From: Puia sp963703355
GTDB lineage: Bacteria; Bacteroidota; Bacteroidia; Chitinophagales; Chitinophagaceae
Direction: 5' to 3'
DNA length: 64,000 bases
NCBI GenBank assembly: GCA_963703355.1
Contig: OY969813.1
Coordinates: forward strand, 2,542,001 to 2,606,000
Shown: positions 46,362-55,300 of the stretch, one piece after another
Layout: every line of letters begins with the position of its first letter
How positions within the stretch are numbered: position 1 is the first letter of the stretch
Notes under the pieces: generated by a model
What the model saw: the letters and a program-made list of their open reading frames with translations, nothing else
Databases searched by the model: none
Told to the model about the DNA's origin: nothing
Made by a program: the position numbers and the translations under genes

Positions 46362-46856
46362 TCATTTTAGTAAAAATGTGATTTCCGTCTGCCAGTTATC
46401 GGGATTGGGATCCGTACTTTCATCCACAATGTAAAATTCAGTACGTCCACGCCATACTGCCTTTTGCTCCATTCCCGATAAACTGTCGTCCAGACCTTTT
46501 TTCTTTATCCATTCTTCGAGTGCCATATGGGCATCTTTTAAATGACGATAATCTCCGGTGTATATAATTGTTGCATACTTTCCCGCTGGAAAAGTGTCGG
46601 GAATGATCTTTCCCTCTCCTCTTATCGGCGAAGCAACGGGAAATCCGACGTCGACCAGTAAATGACCGTTTTTATCCATGGAGAAGTATTTGAAAAAAGG
46701 CGGTCCTGAGGGTACAATATTATTTTTATCCATCCACTGTTTGATTTCGGGTATTAGCGGAGGCAGTACAGCGGAAATATTTTTCATATTCACCTCACTA
46801 CAAATCGCAAGATAAGGTTGCTCTTTTCTTTCTTCAATTTTTGGATCGGTCAGCAT
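46362..46856 (-). CDS. GyrI-like / AraC effector-binding-domain protein
   Basis: 164 residues with the GyrI-like small-molecule-binding fold: 'PKIEERKEQPYLAICSEVNM' at the start, DVGFPVASPI, 'FPAGKYATIIYTGDYRHLKD' and a terminal 'TEITFLLK' strand. No DNA-binding domain is present, so it is a free-standing effector-binding module that may bind toxic ligands or a DNA gyrase inhibitor, as some relatives do. Cytoplasmic. Confidence 0.85.
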   Translation of the reverse strand: MLTDPKIEERKEQPYLAICSEVNMKNISAVLPPLIPEIKQWMDKNNIVPSGPPFFKYFSMDKNGHLLVDVGFPVASPIRGEGKIIPDTFPAGKYATIIYTGDYRHLKDAHMALEEWIKKKGLDDSLSGMEQKAVWRGRTEFYIVDESTDPNPDNWQTEITFLLK

Positions 46857-46911
46857 AAGCCTTTTTTATTAACCAGACATTAAAGTTACAGAAATCGGTT
46901 TGCGAAAAACA

Positions 46912-46939
46912 AAAAGCTCATTCTTTCGAATGAGCTTTT
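46912..46939 (-). terminator. Rho-independent terminator of the small secreted-protein gene
   Basis: Perfect 12-bp stem AAAAGCTCATTC / GAATGAGCTTTT around a 4-nt loop, followed on the minus strand by a T-rich run. It lies 23 bp beyond the stop of the gene at 46962-47273. The A/T ends make it potentially active in both directions, but no plus-strand gene ends here. Confidence 0.85.
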
Positions 46940-46961
46940 GGAAAATCAATCAGTGTATACA

Positions 46962-47273
46962 TTACCATCTGCGACAAAAAGATCTGTGGTAATAAGGGTG
47001 TACACAAACGGGTCTGTGATAATACGAAGGATAATAATTATATGCTGGAGGATATGCAGGTCCGTAAACTACCGGAACTGGAACCGGAGGAATAAATATT
47101 CTTGGTGCTACATAACCGAATCCGCCATGGTAACTATATCCACCGTGTATTACAACAGCCCCATGATAACCGTATCCGCCTCTTCCGCCATGACCATAAG
47201 CAGGAGCGGAAAAACCACTGAGTGAAATAAAAAGTCCGGCGATTAGCAGGCTTGAAAAAATAATCTTTTTCAT
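46962..47273 (-). CDS. Small secreted His/Tyr/Gly/Pro-rich protein
   Basis: 103 residues: signal peptide (MKKIIFSSLLIAGLFISLSG) and a low-complexity mature part with repeated GYGYHG/GGYSYHGG motifs, a Pro-Val segment (FIPPVPVPVVYGPAYPP) and a Cys/His tail (HRPVCVHPYYHRSFCRRW). Composition suggests surface exposure and possible metal binding; no catalytic family. Similar small secreted proteins are common in this phylum but have no assigned role. Confidence 0.8.
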   Translation of the reverse strand: MKKIIFSSLLIAGLFISLSGFSAPAYGHGGRGGYGYHGAVVIHGGYSYHGGFGYVAPRIFIPPVPVPVVYGPAYPPAYNYYPSYYHRPVCVHPYYHRSFCRRW

Positions 47274-47362
47274 AAACTCTATTTTATTGTTTGCAGCATG
47301 TATTGCTGTCCTTAATTAGAGTGTTATGGAGTTAAGAAGTTTAATAAATGGAATGTTAAAAC

Positions 47363-47719
47363 CTATTCGATTACCATTCCCACGAACATCAGTGTTTTCG
47401 TGTGTGGAACAACGATATGAAATTCTCTCATTCCATATTCCCTGTTGAAAGGCGCCCGGACTTTGTATTCGCTAACACGGTCGCGAATCGATTCCCAAAG
47501 TGTATCAATGTCATCCACTTCAAGATAAAACTCCATCTCTCCGATGTTGTCACCTGCATGTAAAATGTGAATCAGCGTAGTATCTTTTTTTACAATGATA
47601 TAGTTGCTTTCCATGAGTGGCTTGAAACCAAAAAGATCAACAAAGAAACGTTTCGTCTCTTCGATATGATAGGAAGGAACCATCGGACTTAAATAGAGTG
47701 CTTTGTAGAACGCAGTCAT
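47363..47719 (-). CDS. VOC-family (glyoxalase-like) protein
   Basis: 118 residues of one VOC unit: 'SPMVPSYHIEETKRFFVDLFGF', 'EMEFYLEVDDIDTLWESI', then 'EYGMREFHIVVPHTKTLMFV'. I chose the ATG at 47719; an upstream start at 47764 would add a Cys-rich stretch unlike the family. Substrate unknown. It is divergent from the membrane protein/XRE pair. Confidence 0.8.
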   Translation of the reverse strand: MTAFYKALYLSPMVPSYHIEETKRFFVDLFGFKPLMESNYIIVKKDTTLIHILHAGDNIGEMEFYLEVDDIDTLWESIRDRVSEYKVRAPFNREYGMREFHIVVPHTKTLMFVGMVIE

Positions 47720-47840
47720 CGCCTGACTATTTGTGCAGCATTTATAATGGGTGCAGCCTGGCAAAGTTTACGGTTTTTTATCACAAGCTGTAGTGTCGAA
47801 ATAAGAGGATCTGAGCATGCAAATCCCTTAAATAGGTAAT

Positions 47841-47848
47841 TAAATTTG
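47841..47848 (+). promoter_or_regulatory. Bacteroidota-type -7 promoter element
   Basis: TAAATTTG matches the TAnnTTTG consensus of the Bacteroidota primary sigma factor and lies about 50 bp before the membrane-protein gene. A matching -33 TTTG is not evident. The start of transcription would fall at the first of the two downstream inverted repeats. Confidence 0.5.
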
Positions 47849-47854
47849 GAAGTT

Positions 47855-47894
47855 ATGTAAAGTTAGCTTTACATTTAGACCTGTAAACTTTACA
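47855..47894. promoter_or_regulatory. Tandem TGTAAA operator-like inverted repeats
   Basis: Site 1 (47855-47874) has 8-bp arms ATGTAAAG/CTTTACAT around TTAG. Site 2 (47882-47894) is TGTAAACTTTACA. Both lie between the -7 element and the start codon at 47898, where a repressor would block transcription. The XRE regulator encoded by the second gene is the natural candidate for binding them. Confidence 0.65.
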
Positions 47895-47897
47895 AAA

Positions 47898-48347
47898 ATG
47901 AGCAAAAACTACCTGTTTCCGTTTAAAACCCGCTGGGTCGGACTGATCCTGATTTTGGTTCATATTCCCATCAAACTCATGTGGGATGCAAAATATCCAA
48001 ACGGGTATAGTCATAGCAATCCAATGGGTTCTACGGATGAAATGCCGCTTTTTGCAGCACCTCATTTATTCTATATCGGCACTACATTGTTGGTATTGGT
48101 TGGATTATTTCTGATAGCTTTTTCCAAAGAAAAAATAGAAGACGAACATATTGCTCAACTCCGGCTCGATTCCTTACGATGGGCGATTTACCTGAACTAC
48201 GCGATACTTCTTTTTACGCTCGTATTCACACAGGGTGGAAATTCAAAACATGTGCTCACGCTAAACCTCTGGCTTCCACTCTTGTTTTTTATTCTTCGCT
48301 TTCAATGGGTACTATACAGAATGAATCGATCAGCAAAAACGGAATAG
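47898..48347 (+). CDS. Hypothetical four-helix membrane protein paired with an XRE regulator
   Basis: 149 residues with about four membrane segments (WVGLILILVHIPIKLMW, LFYIGTTLLVLVGLFLIAF, WAIYLNYAILLFTLVF, LNLWLPLLFFILRFQWVLY). No catalytic motif recognised. Small integral membrane proteins encoded just ahead of a short XRE regulator are a recurring arrangement; the pair may respond to envelope stress, but this is inference. Confidence 0.8.
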   Translation: MSKNYLFPFKTRWVGLILILVHIPIKLMWDAKYPNGYSHSNPMGSTDEMPLFAAPHLFYIGTTLLVLVGLFLIAFSKEKIEDEHIAQLRLDSLRWAIYLNYAILLFTLVFTQGGNSKHVLTLNLWLPLLFFILRFQWVLYRMNRSAKTE

Positions 48348-48355
48348 AACAAAAG

Positions 48356-48562
48356 ATGAAAAATAATATTCGTGTTGAACGGGCAATTAAAAACATGACG
48401 CAGGAAGAACTGGCAAACAAAGTTGGTGTTTCCAGGCAAACCATTAACTCGATTGAAAGTAACAAGTATATTCCTTCAACATTGCTTGCGTTAAAAATTG
48501 CCCGGGTATTTGGAAAACCTCTGGAAGATATTTTCAGTCTTGAAGAAACAGATTTGACTTAA
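48356..48562 (+). CDS. Short XRE-family helix-turn-helix regulator (YgzD-like)
   Basis: 68 residues consisting of one HTH domain: IRVERAIKNMTQEELANKVG, VSRQTINSIESNKYIPSTLL, ALKIARVFGKPLEDIF. Such stand-alone domains usually repress their own operon. The ATG at 48356 gives the family-typical length; the start is 8 bp after the membrane-protein gene, so the two are co-transcribed. The TGTAAA repeats upstream are its probable operators. Confidence 0.9.
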   Translation: MKNNIRVERAIKNMTQEELANKVGVSRQTINSIESNKYIPSTLLALKIARVFGKPLEDIFSLEETDLT

Positions 48563-48579
48563 CTATTTAATATTTATTT

Positions 48580-48957
48580 ATGAGCACTACATCAGAACCT
48601 ACTTTTGGAAATGGTAAAATATGTTATCTCGAAATTCCCACGAAAGATGTACAGGAATCATGCAGTTTTTATGAAAAGATTTTCCAATGGCATATCAGAA
48701 CAAGAAGCGACGGATCCATCTCTTTTGACGATGGAGTTGGACAGGTGAGTGGCACCTGGAGAACAGATAGAAGGCCATCTGCAGAATTAGGTACACTCGT
48801 TCATATCATGGTAGATGATATAGAAGAAACAATCCAAAAAGTAAAGGATAACGGAGGAAAGATTGTCCAGGAAGTAGGAATGGATCTGCCGGAAATAACA
48901 GCCCGCTTCCTCGATCCTTCAGGAAATCTTTTTGGATTGTTTCAGGAAAGATCATAA
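48580..48957 (+). CDS. VOC-family protein
   Basis: 125 residues with a complete VOC unit: KICYLEIPTKDVQESCSFYE, VHIMVDDIEETIQKVKDNGG, ARFLDPSGNLFGLFQE. Related to the family of small glyoxalase-like proteins in which one unit dimerises. Substrate not identified. It lies 17 bp after the XRE gene and may share its transcript. It is the third VOC gene of this window. Confidence 0.85.
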   Translation: MSTTSEPTFGNGKICYLEIPTKDVQESCSFYEKIFQWHIRTRSDGSISFDDGVGQVSGTWRTDRRPSAELGTLVHIMVDDIEETIQKVKDNGGKIVQEVGMDLPEITARFLDPSGNLFGLFQERS

Positions 48958-49043
48958 GATCTTTGCTCCTGGCAATGCATCCAGATTGCCCGGTGCTTTA
49001 GTATATCCGGCTTCGAAACCCGCAGGAATGATTCAATAAATAA

Positions 49044-49553
49044 TCATCCTGCATTTACCGTATTATATATTTCTTCCAATACCTGATCCAGACGTTCATG
49101 AGATTCCATGACGCCTCTTTCCATACCTGCGGCAACCATGCCATCACGATCAGTAACAGATTGAAAAACGGATTGTACGGTGACTCTTGTTCTGTCTAAT
49201 GGAAGCTCCTCAAACTTTGTGGTTTCCATGATTACATGTCCGCTTTCAGGCAGTCCTTCGAATTCAAAAGTTTGAATAATTCTGTGTGGAGGAGAAAAAT
49301 CATGGCAGACTCCATGAAATCCAAAAGACATTCCATTTTCCATGGTGCTGATGTATCTGTAAGATCCACCTTCTTTGGGTTCAAATTTTTCATACTTTAT
49401 TTTCATTTCCTTGCATCCCATCCAGTCTTCCAGCAATTTCCTGTCTGAAAATACTTTAAACACGAGGCTTCTGGGAGCCTCAAATTCCCGGATGACAAAC
49501 AATTCCTGTTTACCAGGTTCTGCAACGATTGTTGTTTTGTTTTTACTTCCCAT
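49044..49553 (-). CDS. AHSA1/SRPBCC-family protein
   Basis: 169 residues of START-like fold: 'LFVIREFEAPRSLVFKVFSD', 'LLEDWMGCKEMKIKYEKFEP', GGSYRYI, and the terminal 'MERGVMESHERLDQVLEEI' helix. These proteins bind hydrophobic ligands or act as Hsp90 activators; the role here is open. The start overlaps the end of the ArsR gene by 11 bp, a very common ArsR-AHSA1 arrangement in which the regulator controls both. Confidence 0.9.
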   Translation of the reverse strand: MGSKNKTTIVAEPGKQELFVIREFEAPRSLVFKVFSDRKLLEDWMGCKEMKIKYEKFEPKEGGSYRYISTMENGMSFGFHGVCHDFSPPHRIIQTFEFEGLPESGHVIMETTKFEELPLDRTRVTVQSVFQSVTDRDGMVAAGMERGVMESHERLDQVLEEIYNTVNAG

Positions 49554-49869
49554 TTTTTTTTGTTTTTAATTTTTTAAGAATATCATCTACTTTATCAAAC
49601 CTTGTTTCCCATAGTTTTCGGAAAGGTTCGATCCAGTCGGACACTTCAGCAAGTTTCTTTGGCTGAATGCTGCAGTATCGTTCTCTTCCTTCCTGTTTAA
49701 TGAGTATCAAACCACATTCCTGAAGTATTTTGATGTGCAGCGAGATGGCCTGTCTGCTCATATCAAAATTTTCAGCCACCGCATTCAGATGCAACGATTC
49801 TTTTGAAATCAGTGTAATGATCTCCCGTCTGGTTGGATCTGCAATGGCCTGAAATACATCTCTTCTCAT
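49543..49869 (-). CDS. ArsR-family winged-helix repressor
   Basis: 108 residues: 'FQAIADPTRREIITLISKES', the recognition helix region 'MSRQAISLHIKILQECGLIL', and the wing 'EGRERYCSIQP'. There is no CxC metal motif, so it is a non-metal-type ArsR regulator. It forms an operon with the AHSA1 gene. Two palindromes and a good promoter lie directly upstream. Confidence 0.92.
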   Translation of the reverse strand: MRRDVFQAIADPTRREIITLISKESLHLNAVAENFDMSRQAISLHIKILQECGLILIKQEGRERYCSIQPKKLAEVSDWIEPFRKLWETRFDKVDDILKKLKTKKNGK

Positions 49870-49886
49870 GGGTATTTATTTTATTA

Positions 49887-49932
49887 TGCAAGTGATCACT
49901 TGCACAAATATATATGCAAGTATTCACTTGCA
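49887..49932. promoter_or_regulatory. Two ArsR operator palindromes
   Basis: Site 1 (49887-49904) is the perfect palindrome TGCAAGTGATCACTTGCA. Site 2 (49915-49932) is TGCAAGTATTCACTTGCA, symmetric apart from two positions. Their centres are 28 bp apart. Site 2 lies between the -33 and -7 promoter elements, and site 1 covers the probable transcription start, the classical layout for autorepression. Confidence 0.8.
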
Positions 49933-49936
49933 CAAA
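49905..49936 (-). promoter_or_regulatory. Promoter of the arsR-AHSA1 operon
   Basis: Read on the minus strand: TTTG (49933-49936), 20 bp spacer, then TATATTTG (49905-49912). This matches the Bacteroidota consensus TTTG-N(17-23)-TAnnTTTG. The -7 box sits exactly between the two operator palindromes. Confidence 0.7.
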
Positions 49937-50023
49937 TATTATTTAATTAGTTCCCATTTATGAGTGATCTGCATGAATGATTGGGTTTCAGGTCATTTGG
50001 GAGCTTATTTAAAATAACTTCCC

Positions 50024-50046
50024 AATTACTAATATTTTTAGTAATT
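50024..50046. promoter_or_regulatory. Inverted repeat upstream of the imu cassette
   Basis: Perfect 9-bp arms AATTACTAA and TTAGTAATT around a 5-bp spacer, 50 bp before imuA. SOS-type control of imuA-imuB-dnaE2 is known in other bacteria, so this is a candidate LexA-like or other repressor site. No repressor gene is nearby, and the site does not resemble the enterobacterial or Gram-positive LexA boxes. Confidence 0.5.
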
Positions 50047-50096
50047 TAGTTCCCCCTTCCTCTCATGGAATAGGGTTGGGAGTATAATCAAAGTGC

Positions 50097-50831
50097 ATGT
50101 TGGCTGATAAAAAAGATATTCTTACTCAGTTAAAGAGAACGATACTTCCTCTCGGGGGATTACAATCCATTCGTGCAGGATCTGATCTTGATCTTGGGTT
50201 GGGACCTGTGAACGAGGCTTTCCCAATGGGCCATTTCCCCACAGGAGCAGTGCATGAATTTCTGAGTTATACAACAACATCTGCTGCTGCAACCATGGGA
50301 TTTATTTCCTGCTTATTGAGTGGCCTAATGAAAAAAGGAGGCGCCGTTATATGGATAACTCCTTCGAAAAATATCTTTCCCCCGGCACTTAAAATGTTTG
50401 GTATAGACCCTTCGCGTATTGTTTTTATTGAATTAAAAAAAGAAACAGATCTGCTTTGGACAATGGAAGAAGCATTGAAATGCGGCGGACTGGCAGCTGT
50501 TGTGGGAGAAATACCAGAACTCAGTTTTACTGTATCCAGAAGATTTCAGCTGGCAGTTGAACAAAGTCTCGTAACAGGTTTTGTTCTCCGATCCAATCCC
50601 CGGAATATACATGCAAATGCATTGGTATCCCGTTGGCAAATTAATTCATTACCATCGGAATCATATGACGATCTGCCAGGTATCTGTTTCCCACGATGGA
50701 AAATAGAATTATTAAAAATCCGGAATGGCAAACCAGGAACATGGCAATTGGAATGGGCTGAAGATTCATTCCACAATGTAACAGAAACGATTCCTGCTAT
50801 CATCCACGACTTCAGAAGAAAAACCGGATAA
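50097..50831 (+). CDS. imuA: ImuA (RecA-like translesion accessory protein)
   Basis: 244 residues with a RecA/SulA-like core: GPVNEAFPMGHFPTGAVHEF, 'GGAVIWITPSKNIFPPALKM', and a terminal WQLEWAED segment typical of ImuA. The Walker A region (HEFLSYTTTSAAATMGF) is degenerate, as usual for the family. ImuA works with ImuB and DnaE2 in damage-induced mutagenesis. Its stop overlaps the imuB start codon. Confidence 0.9.
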   Translation: MLADKKDILTQLKRTILPLGGLQSIRAGSDLDLGLGPVNEAFPMGHFPTGAVHEFLSYTTTSAAATMGFISCLLSGLMKKGGAVIWITPSKNIFPPALKMFGIDPSRIVFIELKKETDLLWTMEEALKCGGLAAVVGEIPELSFTVSRRFQLAVEQSLVTGFVLRSNPRNIHANALVSRWQINSLPSESYDDLPGICFPRWKIELLKIRNGKPGTWQLEWAEDSFHNVTETIPAIIHDFRRKTG

Positions 50832-52330
50832 TGGAGAGGTTTGTTACCATATGGTTCCCTTGTCTGAAAACTGATTGGTTCTCTATCCGCCAGCCCGCAT
50901 TGCGTGATATTCCTTTTGTACTCTCTGCACCGGATCATGGTCGCATGATCATTACTGGAGTAAATGATTTAGCCCGTGAGGAAGGAATAAATACCGGAAT
51001 GGTGGTAGCAGATGCAAGAGCTATCATTCCATCCTTAAAAGTAATAGACGATGATCCCGGTTTAACATGCAGGTTACTTAAAAGCATGGCATTATGGTGC
51101 ATTCGATATACGGATATCGTTGCAGTGGATCCATACGATGGAATCATCATGAATGTAACGGGTTGCGCACATCTATGGGGCGGAGAGATGTCGTATATAA
51201 AAGATATAAACACCCGTTTTAAAAAACGCGGTTACCAGGTTCGTGCCACCATGGCCGATACCATTGGTGCAGCCTGGGCCATTGCTCATTATGGGGATAC
51301 AAATCCGATTATAGAAAAGGGCAAGCAGGTGGAAACGCTTCTTTCCTTACCTCCTGCTGCACTCAGACTGGATGATAGTGTTATTGATCGCCTGCACAAA
51401 CTGGGGCTACATCAGGTAAAGAGTTTCATCCACATGCCGCGTTCCGTACTTAAACGTCGTTTTGGAAATGATTTCATTATAAAACTGGAACAGGCACTGG
51501 GAAATGAAGAGGAACAAATTTTTCCGGTAATCCCTCCTGAATCCTGGCGGGAAAGATTGCCCTGTTTTGAACCCATTATAACATTAACAGGAATTGAAAT
51601 CGCATTACACCAATTGCTGGATACTATTTGTAACCGTCTTCAAAAACAGGGGATGGGAATTCGGAAAGCACTGTTTAAAGGATTTCGTACAGATGGGAAA
51701 TCAGTACAGATAGAAATCGGAACCCATCGGGCCACCCACAATGCCTTACATCTTTATAAACTTTTTGAACATAAAATTTCAACCATTGAACCAGCATCGG
51801 GAATTGAACTTTTTATGATTGAAGCATTAAAGACGGAGAAAGTTTCCCTACTCCAGGAAAAACTCTGGGAAACCACAACCGGTCTTGAGGATCCCGGATT
51901 ACCAGAACTGCTCGATAAACTTTCCAATCGTTTCGGTAATACACCCATACATCGCTTTCTTCCTGCAGAACATTATATTCCGGAAAAATCTTTTAAAGAA
52001 TCCACTTCATTAAATGAAACAGTAACTACGAATTGGAAAATCGAAAGACCAAGACCGGTGCATTTATTAACCCCGCCTCAGCGAATTGAAGTTACTGCAC
52101 CCATACCGGATTATCCTCCCATGAATTTCCGATGGAAGGGGAATCTGCATAAAATAAAAAAATCAGATGGTCCTGAAAGAATAGAACAGGAGTGGTGGAT
52201 TAAAGATGGTCCACACCGTGATTATTATGCTGTAGAGGATGAAGAAGGTCAGCGTTACTGGGTATTTCGTTCAGGTCATTATAATGAAAACAATATTCCG
52301 GCATGGTACTTACACGGATTTTTTGCATAA
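50831..52330 (+). CDS. imuB: ImuB (Y-family polymerase-like, catalytically inactive)
   Basis: 499 residues of Y-family polymerase fold: 'MVVADARAIIPSLKVIDDDP', WGGEMSYIKDINTRF, RLHKLGLHQVKSFIHMP, and a C-terminal extension that contains a cassette-typical RYWVFRSG segment. The usual catalytic acidic residues are replaced (FPCLKTD at the first site, NVTGCAHLWG at the second), so it likely acts as an adaptor linking DnaE2 to the sliding clamp. Confidence 0.92.
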   Translation: MERFVTIWFPCLKTDWFSIRQPALRDIPFVLSAPDHGRMIITGVNDLAREEGINTGMVVADARAIIPSLKVIDDDPGLTCRLLKSMALWCIRYTDIVAVDPYDGIIMNVTGCAHLWGGEMSYIKDINTRFKKRGYQVRATMADTIGAAWAIAHYGDTNPIIEKGKQVETLLSLPPAALRLDDSVIDRLHKLGLHQVKSFIHMPRSVLKRRFGNDFIIKLEQALGNEEEQIFPVIPPESWRERLPCFEPIITLTGIEIALHQLLDTICNRLQKQGMGIRKALFKGFRTDGKSVQIEIGTHRATHNALHLYKLFEHKISTIEPASGIELFMIEALKTEKVSLLQEKLWETTTGLEDPGLPELLDKLSNRFGNTPIHRFLPAEHYIPEKSFKESTSLNETVTTNWKIERPRPVHLLTPPQRIEVTAPIPDYPPMNFRWKGNLHKIKKSDGPERIEQEWWIKDGPHRDYYAVEDEEGQRYWVFRSGHYNENNIPAWYLHGFFA

Positions 52331-52331
52331 A

Positions 52332-55300
52332 ATGAATTATACCGAATTACAAATAACATCCAATTTCAGTTTTCTTCGGGGTGCTTCACATCCGGAAGAG
52401 TTTGTTGAACAGGCCATTGCTTTTGGATATCGTGAGATTGCTATTACAGACAGAAATAGTCTTGCAGGTATTGTTCGCGCACATGCAACAGCAAAATCAA
52501 CAGACCTTAGATTTATACCTGCCTGCAGACTGGATCTGATTGACGGCCCTTCTTTACTTGCTTATCCTACAAATATCAGTGGGTATTCCCAGCTATCGGG
52601 TTTGCTCACCATTGGTAATCTCAGAGCTGAGAAAGGAAAATGTCATTTATACAAGGAAGATGTATTCGGTCAGCTTAAAGACATTCGGTTAATCGTTGTA
52701 CCACCGGATTCCTTGAATAAAGATTTTGATTTTGATCCTTCATTCAAAAAAGAACTGAATATATATCGTGAAATATTTACCGAACGGTTATATCTCGCTG
52801 CTTCGCGTCGTTACTTGGGCGACGATACAAAACAACTGTTCAGGCTTTCCCAATTATCATCTCAACTACATGTACCACTCGTTGCAACGAATGATGTGTA
52901 TTATCATCATCCGGAAAGGCGTCAGCTGCAGGATATATTAACCTGCATCAGGGAAAAATGTACGATTCAACAGGCAGGTTTTCTTTTGCATCAGAATGCT
53001 GAAAGACATTTGAAAAGTCAGGAAGAAATGTTGAGATTATTTCGCCAGCTTCCCCATGCGATTCAGGCAACCCGGGAGATTGCAGAAGCCTGCCGGTTTA
53101 ATCTCAATATGCTGAAATATGAATACCCGATAGAAATTACTACGGAAGGAAGAACAGCACAGGAGGAGCTTACAAAACTTGCATGGGAAGGTGCTCGAAA
53201 TCGTTATAACAATGATATTCCTGAAAAAGCAAGCAAAGCCATTATTCATGAGCTGCATTTTATTGCTGAAATGAATTACGCCGCCTATTTTCTCACAGTA
53301 TATGATATTGTTCGTTACGCCAGAGCTCAACAAATACTTTGTCAGGGTCGGGGATCAGCAGCCAATTCTACCATTTGTTATTGCCTGGGTATCACATCCA
53401 TCGACCCCGCGAAATTCGAACTACTCTTTGAACGTTTTATTTCATCAGCACGAAATGAACCACCGGATATCGATGTGGATTTTGAACACGAACGTCGCGA
53501 AGAAGTCATTCAATATATCTATAGTAAGTATGGACGTGACAGAGCAGCCATTGTTGCAACTGTAACACAGGAACGTCAGCGGGGATCCATTCGTGATGTG
53601 GGAAAAGCCATGGGACTTTCTGTAGATATACTCAACAGGATTTCAAAAACTGTATGGGAATTCACACCGGAATGGTTTGAAGGGAAAAATATAAAAGAAC
53701 AGGGCTTGAATCCGGATGATAAATTATTAAAGAAAACACTGGAGCTCACCGAACAGCTCATGGGTTTTCCCAGACAACTCGGTCAGCATACCGGGGGGTT
53801 CGTAATCTCCAATGGTAAATTATCGGATTTATGTCCGGTGATGAATGCGAGAATGGAAGATCGTACCTGCATCGAATGGAACAAAGATGATATTGACGCA
53901 TTGGGATTTCTTAAAATTGATGTGCTTGCTTTGGGAATGCTCACCTGTATCCGGAAAGCATTTGATCTCGCAAAATTGCATTATGGCCTGGATCTTACGC
54001 TGGCAAATATTCCGCAGGATCTACCTGAAGTGTATGATATGATTTGTCATGCAGATACCATTGGCGTTTTTCAGATTGAAAGCAGGGCTCAGCAATCCAT
54101 GCTGCCCAGATTAAAACCCCGAAACTTTTATGATCTGGTAATTGAAGTGGCCATCGTGAGGCCTGGCCCCATTCAGGGAGATATGGTACATCCTTATCTG
54201 CGCCGAAGAAACGGAGAAGAACCAGTAGAATATCCTTCAAAGGATCTGGAGGAAATTCTTGGACGCACCCTGGGCATTCCCTTATTTCAGGAACAGGCGA
54301 TGAAGATCGCTATTACCGCTGCAGGATTTACCCCCAGTGAAGCGGATGAACTTCGACGCAGCATGGCCACTTTCAAGGCGCAGGGGATGGTAAAACGGTT
54401 TGAAGAAAAGTTAATCAGCGGAATGACGCAAAGAGGATATGAACGCACATATGCCCAGCGTGTTTTTAAACAACTCGAGGGATTTGGTAGTTACGGTTTC
54501 CCTGAAAGTCACGCAGCAAGTTTTGCTTTGCTGGTATATGTCTCTTCCTGGCTCAAATGTTTTTACCCGGATGTCTTCGCCTGTGCTTTACTTAACAGTA
54601 TGCCCATGGGGTTTTATCAACCGGCACAAATAGTAATCGACGCAAGAAAACATGATGTGGAAGTCCGGCCAGTAGATATCAATCTTTCTGACTGGGATAA
54701 TAAACTGGAAGAAAAATCCGGTAAATACTGTGCGATGCGTTTGGGATTCCGACAGGTAAAAGGTATACGGCAGGAAGATATGCAGTTATTGATTACCCAT
54801 CGTACAAAACAATATACCTCGATTGTTGCATTGCGCGATGTGGGTATATCACAGGCCGTTCTCGAAAAACTAGCAGACGCAGATGCATTTAACTCAATCG
54901 GGCTCGACCGGCGACAGGCTCTCTGGGAAATTTCCACGGGTAATGATCAGCCCATTGGATTGTTTGCCGGACAAAAAATGAATGATGCTGAAGAAGAAAA
55001 TGTAAATCTGCCTGTGATGAGGACTTCAGAACACGTAGTACATGATTATGCTTCCATGTCTCTTTCATTAAAAGCCCATCCCGTTCATTTTGTGAGGGAA
55101 AAACTCGAGCAGCTTCATATTTTAAGTACCGCTTCATTAAGCAGTTGTAAAGATAAAGACCTGGTTAAAGTGGCAGGACTGGTTCTCGTAAGGCAAAGAC
55201 CCGGAACGGCGTCAGGTATTTGTTTTATTACTATTGAAGATGAAACGGGTTGCGCAAACCTGGTAGTTTTTGAAAACCTCTTCAATAAATTCAGAAAAGA

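Noticed and set aside
47061..47130. Plus-strand frame across the Gly-Tyr-His-rich gene
   Set aside because: The minus-strand frame has a signal peptide and a terminator; the plus-strand reading is a low-complexity shadow.
48179..48355. Longer XRE protein overlapping the membrane-protein gene
   Set aside because: The added residues are an out-of-frame reading of the membrane-protein gene; the HTH begins at the ATG at 48356.
52239..52331. Longer start for dnaE2 overlapping imuB
   Set aside because: The extra 31 residues are the shifted reading of the end of imuB; the ATG at 52332 begins the PHP domain as in relatives.
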